Origin: Albidovulum sp.
GTDB lineage: Bacteria; Pseudomonadota; Alphaproteobacteria; Rhodobacterales; Rhodobacteraceae
Direction: 5' to 3'
Assembly: GCA_030837825.1 (NCBI GenBank)
Contig: JAUQYB010000069.1
Span: forward strand, 1-25,970
Length of the DNA: 25,970 bases
Shown here: one piece after another, positions 1 through 6,412 of the stretch
Layout: each line of letters opens with the position of its first letter
Position numbering within the stretch: position 1 is the stretch's first letter
The notes under the pieces: model-generated
Seen by the model: the letters and a program-made list of their open reading frames with translations, nothing else
Databases searched by the model: none
What the model was told of the DNA's origin: nothing
Translations under genes and position numbers: made by a program

Positions 1-89
1 TCGATCACGCGGCGGAACGGCGCCGGGATGGAGACGCGGCCTTTCGCGTCCACCTTGAACGTGTCGGAACCTCTGAACCTGCGTGCCAA
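1..89 (-). CDS. mraZ: MraZ, division/cell-wall cluster regulator (5' end only)
   Basis: Only the first 29 codons are inside the window; the gene runs off its left edge. The reading begins M-ARRFRGSDTFKVDAK and continues GRVSIPAPFRRVI, the first SpoVT/AbrB-type DNA-binding half of MraZ, with the family motif DAKGR. MraZ is the first gene of the dcw (division and cell wall) cluster and a transcription factor that acts on its own promoter. The start appears to be TTG at 89: the frame fits the family N-terminus exactly, there is no better in-frame ATG, and an AGGGAG ribosome-binding site lies 9 bases upstream. The gene is preceded by a long non-coding leader with a terminator hairpin, described separately. 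The dcw genes should follow to the left. Identification is secure; the TTG start is likely. Confidence 0.88.
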   Translation of the reverse strand, partial: MARRFRGSDTFKVDAKGRVSIPAPFRRVI

Positions 90-148
90 GGGCGCGCGCT
101 CCCTGCCTGTCCCCTCCCCCGGGTGTCACCGCCGCTTGACCGGCCTGG

Positions 149-192
149 AAAGACAACGGCGGATCGGGCTGCTGCCACTGCCCGATCCGCCG
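149..192 (-). terminator. Terminator/attenuator hairpin inside the mraZ leader
   Basis: On the minus strand a perfect 12-bp stem, CGGCGGATCGGG with CCCGATCCGCCG (157-168 and 181-192) around a 12-base loop, is followed at once by TTGTCTTT. This is a weak but real T-rich tail. It lies 60 bases upstream of the mraZ start codon, so transcripts coming from the right would meet it before reaching mraZ. In R. sphaeroides a Rho-independent terminator in this position partly terminates the dcw transcript and makes the small RNA UpsM. Partial termination is an inference from that precedent and from the imperfect U-tract. Confidence 0.7.
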
Positions 193-357
193 CCCTCGTC
201 CCATTGCTGGGTTGTCCGGCTGCGCTGCCACCTGGGGGGATGTCTGCTCGCTTGCGCGCCGGATCTCTTGGTTCGATGAAAGCGGGTGCCTGTATGAAAC
301 CTGACTTTCGCCTTCTGGGTCTTGGTGCCCGTCTAAGCCCGTCCTCATCGGTGATAC
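149..357 (-). ncRNA. upsM: UpsM-like small RNA / mraZ 5' leader
   Basis: The region upstream of mraZ has no plausible gene and ends in the terminator hairpin at 157-192. In R. sphaeroides the mraZ mRNA has a leader of 268 nt, and premature termination releases UpsM, a 206-nt RNA cleaved by RNase E under stress. Counting 268 nt from the TTG at 89 gives a start near 357, and counting 206 nt from the T-tract gives about 355. The two estimates agree, so that end is used here, but this is analogy rather than a mapped start. A TATAGT hexamer at 411-416 would instead place the start near 404. No primary-sequence alignment to UpsM could be made. Confidence 0.5.
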
Positions 358-398
358 AGGGATGGCATGGGATTCCATGGGAAGCAACAGGAAAATGC

Positions 399-425
399 GT
401 CACCGAAGCCACTATATCCGGTGAC
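399..425. promoter_or_regulatory. Inverted repeat over a TATAGT hexamer upstream of mraZ
   Basis: GTCACCG (399-405) and CGGTGAC (419-425) form a perfect 7-bp inverted repeat with a 13-base spacer. Inside the spacer, read leftward, is TATAGT (416 to 411), a good -10 hexamer in the direction of mraZ. No convincing -35 hexamer stands 16-18 bases further upstream. The arrangement fits an operator overlapping the -10 box of the mraZ leader promoter, but could also be a 5' RNA stem. Confidence 0.35.
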
Positions 426-454
426 GGGGAGTTACGTCGGACAGGATGTGGGTA

Positions 455-729
455 GATTCCAGATCAAACGCACATAATTATTGCGGGCGATAGCATAATA
501 AACGCAACATATAGCGACTTTATCCGGCCAAGTTCCGATCCCGTATTTTCCCATAAACTTTGCCGGCCCTGCCGTCCCGGGCTGTCAGGACGGGAAAAGC
601 GACCCGCGGCGCCGCGGATTCACGCGCCGTCACGCCGCCGTCAGCCGATGTGATTCGATTTTCTGCCGCCTGCGCCGCGGGTTCCCGTGCTTTCCCGCAA
701 GGTCCGGGCTTCGCCCGTTCGGGCCCGCG
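455..729. other. Non-coding upstream region with an AT-rich core
   Basis: No gene is supported between the mraZ leader and the end of mrp. Bases 455-560 are strikingly AT-rich for this genome (runs such as CATAATTATTG and CATAATAAACG), as expected of a promoter or upstream activating region for the dcw cluster, but no -35/-10 pair can be assigned with confidence. Bases 560-729 are ordinary GC-rich sequence downstream of mrp, with short GC-rich inverted repeats (CGGGCTTCGCCCG near 706-718) and no T-tract, so no clear mrp terminator is seen. Confidence 0.4.
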
Positions 730-1797
<1,068 letters not shown>

Positions 1798-1923
1798 CTC
1801 TTGGGTCCTCCGGTGGTTCGGCATGAGGATCGGACGCTTTGCCGGAAAGCGCAACAGGCGACGGACATCTCGCAGGTTCCCGCGCCAAGCTGCCGTAGGG
1901 TAAAGGAAAATCCGGGATTTCCC

Positions 1924-2002
1924 GCCATGCGCTTGCTGCATGGCAGCATTGATCTGTCGGGGTATTGTGCAGTTGCAGCATAGGGCTCATCTTGCCTGCA
2001 AC
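1924..2002. promoter_or_regulatory. Two perfect inverted repeats upstream of the DUF1127-CcsR unit
   Basis: GCCATGC (1924-1930) and GCATGGC (1938-1944) form a perfect 7-bp repeat with a 7-base loop. GTTGCAG (1972-1978) and CTGCAAC (1996-2002) form another with a 17-base spacer. Both lie in the divergent region between mrp and the DUF1127 gene, 44-122 bases before its start. In R. sphaeroides the corresponding unit is transcribed by the RpoHI/RpoHII heat-shock sigma factors; no clear hexamer pair of that kind could be assigned. The repeats may be operators or stems in the 5' leader. Confidence 0.35.
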
Positions 2003-2045
2003 GGCGACCGATGCGGCCGCCAGCAAGAAGACAAGGACGACGAAA

Positions 2046-2261
2046 ATGGCATATGCAAGTGGTATCCGCGGCAGCGACTCCGGCCTGATCGAGCGCGTGG
2101 CCAGCGTGACCGGCAGCCTGCGTGACGGCTGGCGGCGTTTCCGGGTGTATCGCCAGACGCTGCGCGAACTGAACGCGCTCGGCGACCGCGAACTCGCCGA
2201 TCTGGGCATTCACCGCTCGAACATCGGCGCGATCGCGACCGAAGCGGCCTACAGCGCCTGA
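2046..2261 (+). CDS. ccaF1: DUF1127 small RNA-binding-type protein (CcaF1-like)
   Basis: A 71-residue, arginine-rich protein. Its C-terminal half carries the DUF1127 signature: a helix with RRFRVYRQTLREL, then a short segment LGDRELADLGIHRSNI. Small DUF1127 proteins of alphaproteobacteria bind RNA. In R. sphaeroides the homologue CcaF1 is co-transcribed with the CcsR small RNAs and helps process them, and the same layout is present here, with the first CcsR-type hairpin starting 11 bases after the stop. The ATG at 2046 is preceded by AAGGA with an 8-base gap. The hairpin RNAs and the mRNA probably come from one primary transcript cut by RNase E. The family call is secure; the CcaF1 role rests on synteny. 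Confidence 0.9.
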   Translation: MAYASGIRGSDSGLIERVASVTGSLRDGWRRFRVYRQTLRELNALGDRELADLGIHRSNIGAIATEAAYSA

Positions 2262-2272
2262 CGTTTCCATTC

Positions 2273-2341
2273 CCGGGGTCCATCCTCCTCCCTCGGACCC
2301 TGGAATACCGCGGCGGCATCCTCCTCCCTGGGTGCCGCCGC
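2273..2341 (+). ncRNA. ccsR1: CcsR1-like small RNA (two CCUCCUCCC hairpins)
   Basis: Two hairpins stand in tandem, each showing the 9-base motif CCTCCTCCC in its loop. Hairpin A (2273-2303) pairs CCGGGGTCC with GGACCCTGG around loop 2282-2294, motif at 2284-2292. Hairpin B (2310-2341) pairs GCGGCGGCA with TGCCGCCGC, motif at 2320-2328. This is the architecture of the CcsR/cuckoo RNA family (conserved CCUCCUCCC motif, stress-induced), whose members carry two such stem-loops each. The RNA begins just after the DUF1127 gene and is probably released from its 3' UTR. The loop motif is complementary to Shine-Dalgarno sequence. Exact ends are unknown. Confidence 0.85.
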
Positions 2342-2371
2342 GACAGATCGGGCCGGAAGGCTCCTCAAGAT

Positions 2372-2445
2372 GCGACGGGCCCATCCTCCTCCCCCGGGCC
2401 TGGCGCAGTGAAGTGCGGCGGTGGCCTCCTCCTCCCTGCCACCGC
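2372..2445 (+). ncRNA. ccsR2: CcsR2-like small RNA (two CCUCCUCCC hairpins)
   Basis: The first hairpin (2372-2406) pairs GCG/CGC and, after an A-G mismatch, CGGGCCC with GGGCCTG; its motif is at 2385-2393. The second (2418-2445) pairs GCGGTGGC with GCCACCGC, motif at 2428-2436 within an extended CTCCTCCTCCC run. The 30-base linker before it (2342-2371) has no motif hairpin and is a plausible processing site. It has the same double-hairpin plan as the preceding RNA, with stems that differ in sequence while the loops stay constant, which points to selection on the loops. Confidence 0.83.
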
Positions 2446-2464
2446 AGCATCTTCACCAACCGAT

Positions 2465-2539
2465 CGGCGGCCCATCTCCTCCCTCGGGCTGCTGGGTGAA
2501 GTCGGCGGCATCCCCTCCTCCTCCCTGGGATGTCGCCGG
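2465..2539 (+). ncRNA. ccsR3: CcsR3-like small RNA (one degenerate, one full hairpin)
   Basis: The first hairpin (2465-2494) pairs CGGCGGCCC with GGGCTGCTG using two G-U pairs. Its loop reads TCTCCTCCC (2475-2483), so one base of the conserved motif is changed. The second (2502-2539) has the longest stem of the set, about 12 bp (CGGCGGCATCCC with GGGATGTCGCCG), and a perfect motif at 2517-2525. The linker before it (2446-2464, CATCTTCACCAACC) resembles the next linker (CTTCCAACC), which suggests conserved cleavage sites. Confidence 0.8.
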
Positions 2540-2550
2540 TCTTCCAACCG

Positions 2551-2630
2551 GTTCCGCGGGCTCCCTCCTCCTCCCTGGAGTCCCGGAAACTGAAAGCGGC
2601 GTCCCCTCCCGGGCGCCGCTTTTCCTTTTC
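2551..2630 (+). ncRNA. ccsR4: CcsR4-like small RNA ending in the terminator
   Basis: The first hairpin (2551-2588) pairs roughly GTTCC...GGGCTCC with GGAGTCCC..GGAA, with the motif CCTCCTCCC at 2567-2575. The second hairpin is the Rho-independent terminator at 2593-2622, whose loop holds CCCCTCCC (2603-2610), a shortened form of the motif. Counting it, the array has eight hairpins, exactly four pairs, matching the four CcsR RNAs (CcsR1-4) known in R. sphaeroides. Confidence 0.82.
2593..2630 (+). terminator. Rho-independent terminator of the DUF1127-CcsR unit
   Basis: AAAGCGGCG (2593-2601) pairs perfectly with CGCCGCTTT (2614-2622), and the run continues TTTTCCTTTTC. The opposite strand also has T-rich sequence after the stem (CTTTCAGTTTCC), so the hairpin can serve the convergent uvrD gene, whose stop is 29 bases away. 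Confidence 0.9.
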
Positions 2631-2658
2631 CATCCCGTCCCGACGGATCGGGCGCGGA

Positions 2659-5010
2659 TCAGAAAGGGATGTCGTCGGCTGCTCCGGCGGCGACGACATA
2701 GCCCGCGACGACATGCTTGGTGCCGGCCTTGTCGAAGGCCACGCGCAGCTTCTCGCCCTCGATCATCTCCACCGTGCCGTAGCCGAACTTGCGGTGGAAC
2801 ACGCGGTCGCCCTCGGTGAAGGCCGACACAGCGTCGAGGTCGATCACCACATTGCGGGCCTCGCGCGGCTGGCTCACGGGGCGCGTCTGGCTGCGGTCCT
2901 GCATCCGCTTCCAGCCGGGGGAGTTGTAGACATCGGCCCGCGCGGCGCGGTCCTCGATGGTCGAGGCCATGCCCGCCGCGCCATAGCCGCCGCCGTAAAG
3001 CCCGGGCGGCGTCAGCACCTCGACATGCTGGCTGGGCAGTTCGTCGATAAAGCGCGACGGCATCTGGCTCTGCCACTGGCCATAGACGCGGCGGTTGCCG
3101 GCAAACGAGATGGTCAGGAGCCGCTCGGCCCGGGTGATGCCGACATAGGCCAGCCGCCGCTCCTCCTCCAGCCCCTTCAGCCCGCTTTCGTCCATGCTCC
3201 GCTGCGAGGGAAAGAGCCCGTCCTCCCAGCCGGGAAGGAACACCGCCGGAAACTCCAGCCCCTTCGCCGCGTGCAGCGTCATGATCGTGATCTTCTCCTC
3301 GGCGTCCTCGCTGTCATTGTCCATGATCAGCGCGACATGTTCGAGGAAGCCCTGCAGATTGTCGAAGCTTTCCAGCGCCTTGACGAGCTCCTTGAGGTTT
3401 TCAAGCCGCCCCGGCGCCTCGGGCGTCTTGTCGGACAGCCACATCGCGGTGTAGCCGGATTCCTCGAGGATCGTCTCGGCCAGCCGGACATGGTCATAGT
3501 CCGGCACCTGCACCGCACGGTGCCAGCGGTCCACCGCCTCGACCAGCACACGCAGCGCCGCGCCCCCCCTGCCGCCGATCTGCCCCGATGCCACCGCGTA
3601 GCGCGCGCCCTCCAGCAGGCTCGTGCCATCCTCGCGCGCCTGAAGCTGGACCACCTGCACCGCCTTGTCGCCGAGGCCGCGCTTGGGCGTGTTGACCACC
3701 CGCTCGAACGCCAGATCGTCGTCGGGCGAAACGGCGAGGCGGAAGTAGGCCATCGCGTCGCGAATCTCCATCCGTTCGTAGAAGCGCGGCCCGCCGATGA
3801 CGCGATAGGGCAGGCCGATGGTCAGGAAACGGTCCTCGAAGGCGCGCATCTGGTGGGAGGCGCGGACGAGGATCGCCTGTCCGTTCAGGCTCACCGGCTC
3901 CATCCCCCGCGTGCCCCGTTGCAGCGCCTCGGCCTCCTCGCCGATCCAGCGCGCCTCCTCCTCGCCGTCCCAGTGGCCGATGAGCCGGACCTTCTCGCCG
4001 CCCGAGGCCTCGGTCCAGAGCGTCTTGCCGAGCCGGCCGGCATTGGCGGCGATCAGCCCCGAGGCGGCGGCGAGGATGTGCTCGGTCGAGCGGTAGTTCT
4101 GTTCGAGCCGGATCACCTTCGCGCCGGGGAAATCCTTCTCGAAGCGCAGGATGTTGCCGACCTCGGCGCCGCGCCAGCCGTAGATCGACTGGTCGTCGTC
4201 GCCGACGCAGCAGATGTTGCGGTGCTTCGCCGCCAGAAGCCTGAGCCAGAGATACTGGGCGATGTTCGTATCCTGATATTCGTCGACCAGGATGTAGCGG
4301 AACCAGCGCTGATACTGTTCGAGAATGTCGGGATGGTTCTGGAAGATCGTGACCACATGGAGCAGGAGGTCGCCGAAATCGGTGGCGTTGAGCGACAGGA
4401 GCCGCTGCTGGTAGGCGGCGTAAAGCTCGGTGCCCATGTTGTTGAAGGCCGAGGCTTCGGACGACGGCACCTGCTCCGGCCCCCAGGCGCGGTTCTTCCA
4501 GCGGTCGATGAGGCCGGCGAGCTGGCGCGCGGGCCAGCGCTTCTCGTCGATGTTGGCGGCCGCGATCACCTGTTTCAGGAGCCGGATCTGGTCGTCGGTG
4601 TCGAGGATGGTGAAGTTCGACTTCAGCCCGGCAAGCTCGGCGTGGCGGCGCATGATCTTGACGCTGATCGAATGGAACGTGCCCATCCAGGGCATCCCTT
4701 CCACCGCCTGCCCCATCAGCCGGCCGACGCGTTCCTTCATCTCGCGCGCGGCCTTGTTGGTGAAGGTCACCGCCAGAACCTCGTTCGGCCGCGCCAGGCC
4801 GCGCGCCAGCAGGTGCGCGATCCGCGCCGTCAGCGCGCGCGTCTTGCCGGTGCCCGCGCCCGCAAGCATCAGCACCGGCCCTTCCAGCGTCTCGACCGCC
4901 TCGCGCTGCGCGGGGTTCAGCCCTTGCAGGTAGGGCATGGCCCGGGCCGGCATTGCGCGGGCGGAAAGCGAGGCGCCCTCGAAGGCGTCGGTGTCGTCAA
5001 AGCGGGTCAT
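2659..5010 (-). CDS. uvrD: UvrD/PcrA-type superfamily 1 DNA helicase
   Basis: A 783-residue ATP-dependent 3'-5' helicase for nucleotide excision repair, mismatch repair and removal of obstacles to replication. All SF1A motifs are readable: LNPAQREAV (Q motif), AGAGTGKT (50-57), TFTNKAAREMKERV, VDEYQDTN (near 240), GDDDQSIYGWRGA, LEQNYRST, TLHAAKGLEFPAVFLPG, and EERRLAYVGITRAER. The C-terminus (GDRVFHRKFGYGTV...) is the Tudor-like PcrA/UvrD domain that contacts RNA polymerase. The ATG at 5010 (MTRFDDTDAF) is preferred over a TTG three codons upstream; neither has a strong ribosome-binding site, and the ATG at 4935 (MPYLQGLNP) is a third option. It is transcribed divergently from the 2-hydroxy-acid dehydrogenase and convergently with the CcsR array. 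Confidence 0.95.
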   Translation of the reverse strand: MTRFDDTDAFEGASLSARAMPARAMPYLQGLNPAQREAVETLEGPVLMLAGAGTGKTRALTARIAHLLARGLARPNEVLAVTFTNKAAREMKERVGRLMGQAVEGMPWMGTFHSISVKIMRRHAELAGLKSNFTILDTDDQIRLLKQVIAAANIDEKRWPARQLAGLIDRWKNRAWGPEQVPSSEASAFNNMGTELYAAYQQRLLSLNATDFGDLLLHVVTIFQNHPDILEQYQRWFRYILVDEYQDTNIAQYLWLRLLAAKHRNICCVGDDDQSIYGWRGAEVGNILRFEKDFPGAKVIRLEQNYRSTEHILAAASGLIAANAGRLGKTLWTEASGGEKVRLIGHWDGEEEARWIGEEAEALQRGTRGMEPVSLNGQAILVRASHQMRAFEDRFLTIGLPYRVIGGPRFYERMEIRDAMAYFRLAVSPDDDLAFERVVNTPKRGLGDKAVQVVQLQAREDGTSLLEGARYAVASGQIGGRGGAALRVLVEAVDRWHRAVQVPDYDHVRLAETILEESGYTAMWLSDKTPEAPGRLENLKELVKALESFDNLQGFLEHVALIMDNDSEDAEEKITIMTLHAAKGLEFPAVFLPGWEDGLFPSQRSMDESGLKGLEEERRLAYVGITRAERLLTISFAGNRRVYGQWQSQMPSRFIDELPSQHVEVLTPPGLYGGGYGAAGMASTIEDRAARADVYNSPGWKRMQDRSQTRPVSQPREARNVVIDLDAVSAFTEGDRVFHRKFGYGTVEMIEGEKLRVAFDKAGTKHVVAGYVVAAGAADDIPF

Positions 5011-5113
5011 GGGTGGCAATCTAGACGCATCGCGCGGGAAATCAAAGACGAGTTCACACTCTGTTCCGGCTCATCTGCTGGACAATCGCACAGGACCCGC
5101 CGAAAACGCGCGC

Positions 5114-6250
5114 ATGGACCTGCATCAGCGTTACCCGGCGATCGCCGACCTGAAGGCCCGCGCGCGGGCGCGCATCCCGCATTTCGTCTGGGAATATCTC
5201 GACAGCGCCACCGGGACGGAGGCGACGCTCAGACGCAACCGTGCGAAGCTCGACGCGGTGCTGTTCCGGCCCTCGATCCTGCATGGCGAGTTCACGCCGG
5301 ACCTTTCCACCACCCTCTTCGGCCAGTCGTTCCCCCTGCCCTTCGGCATTTCGCCGGTCGGCATGTCGGGGCTGGTCTGGCCGGATGCCGAGCGTCTTCT
5401 GGCGGCGGCGGCGGCGAAGGCGGGGCTGCCTTACGCGATGTCCACTGTCGCCAGCCAGACGCCGGAGTTCGTGGCCCCGGTTCTCGGGCCGCACGGCTGG
5501 TTCCAGATGTATCCGCCGCGCGACCCGGAGATCCGGCGCGACATGCTCAGGCGCGCCCGGGATGCCGGGTTTACCGCGCTGGTCCTCACCGTCGACGTGC
5601 CGGTAGCCAGCCGGAGGGAGCGGCAGACCCGGTCCGGCCTGACCCAGCCGCCCCGGCTCACGCCCCGGCTTCTGTCGCAGGTGCTGCGGCGGCCGGCCTG
5701 GGCGCTGGGGACGCTGCGGATGGGGATGCCGCGGATGCGGCTGATGGACGGCTACGCCGAAAACAAGGTGAGCCTGTCGTCGACCGCGCATATCGGCTAC
5801 CTGCTGCGCACCTCGCCCGACTGGGACTATCTCAAGGCGCTGCGCGATGCCTGGAACGGGCCCCTGATCGTCAAGGGGGTGCTGCGCGCCGATGATGCCG
5901 CGCGGCTTCAGGACGAGGGCGCGGATGCGATCTGGGTGTCGAACCATGCCGGGCGGCAGTTCGACGCCGCCCCCGCCACGATCGAGGCGCTGCCCGCCGT
6001 CCGCGCCGCCACCACGCTTCCGGTGATCTTCGACAGCGGCATCGAAGGCGGGCTCGACATCTGCCGCGCCATCGCGCTCGGCGCGGATTTCGTCATGCTC
6101 GGCCGCGCCTGGCACTATGCGCTCGGTGCACTGGGGCCGGCGGGGCCGGCGCATCTTGCAGACCTGCTGGCCAAGGACATGGCCGCCAACATGGGCCAGA
6201 TCGGCGCCCGGCGTCTGGGCGACCTCGCGGGCTGCCTGCTGGCCCGCTGA
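5114..6250 (+). CDS. lldD: FMN-dependent alpha-hydroxy-acid (L-lactate-type) dehydrogenase
   Basis: A 378-residue flavoenzyme of the glycolate oxidase/LldD family, a TIM barrel that oxidises 2-hydroxy acids such as L-lactate to the keto acid. Visible family features are ARARIPHFVWEYLDSATGTE at the N-terminus, FQMYPPRD with the substrate-binding Tyr, LTVDVPVASRRER, the flavin/substrate Lys in IVKGVL (Lys254), and the catalytic His with the following Arg in SNHAGRQFD (His278, Arg281). Most relatives read SNHGGRQLD, so the Gly-to-Ala and Leu-to-Phe changes make the exact substrate uncertain. No membrane segment is seen. ATG 5114 is chosen because the family N-terminus begins there; the ribosome-binding site is weak. 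Pyruvate carboxylase follows, so lactate-derived pyruvate could feed anaplerosis. Confidence 0.85.
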   Translation: MDLHQRYPAIADLKARARARIPHFVWEYLDSATGTEATLRRNRAKLDAVLFRPSILHGEFTPDLSTTLFGQSFPLPFGISPVGMSGLVWPDAERLLAAAAAKAGLPYAMSTVASQTPEFVAPVLGPHGWFQMYPPRDPEIRRDMLRRARDAGFTALVLTVDVPVASRRERQTRSGLTQPPRLTPRLLSQVLRRPAWALGTLRMGMPRMRLMDGYAENKVSLSSTAHIGYLLRTSPDWDYLKALRDAWNGPLIVKGVLRADDAARLQDEGADAIWVSNHAGRQFDAAPATIEALPAVRAATTLPVIFDSGIEGGLDICRAIALGADFVMLGRAWHYALGALGPAGPAHLADLLAKDMAANMGQIGARRLGDLAGCLLAR

Positions 6251-6357
6251 ACGTCGCTTTCGGCACAATTGCTTCGCTTGCGCGTCAGATCGCCGGCGCG
6301 CGGGGCATATGGAGAACGAAACGTTACCGAGTCCTGACAGATCGGCCGTTTGGGGAC

Positions 6358-6385
6358 TTGCGCCGCGCCGCAGCATACCTATTCT
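6358..6385 (+). promoter_or_regulatory. Possible sigma-70 promoter of pyc
   Basis: TTGCGC (6358-6363) and TATTCT (6380-6385) are separated by 16 bases, and the start would lie about 20 bases before the pyc ATG. Both hexamers are plausible for housekeeping sigma in this group, but the match is moderate. The rest of 6251-6357 holds no gene. Confidence 0.35.
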
Positions 6386-6412
6386 GCGCGCCGCGCCACC
6401 GGGGAGGGACCG

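Noticed and set aside
158..191. The mraZ-leader hairpin as a rightward terminator
   Set aside because: There is no T-run on its right side and no rightward gene ends nearby; the T-rich side faces mraZ.
2284..2610. CCTCCTCCC repeats considered as a CRISPR array or VNTR
   Set aside because: The repeat is only 9 bases, the spacing is irregular (about 35-65 bases), and every copy sits in the loop of a hairpin with its own stem, which is the CcsR plan and not CRISPR.
2530..5895. A 1121-codon open frame on the plus strand opposite uvrD
   Set aside because: It lies antisense to a helicase with all motifs intact, its protein has no recognisable domain and is rich in His, Arg and Gly, and it arises from GC-rich codon bias on the other strand.
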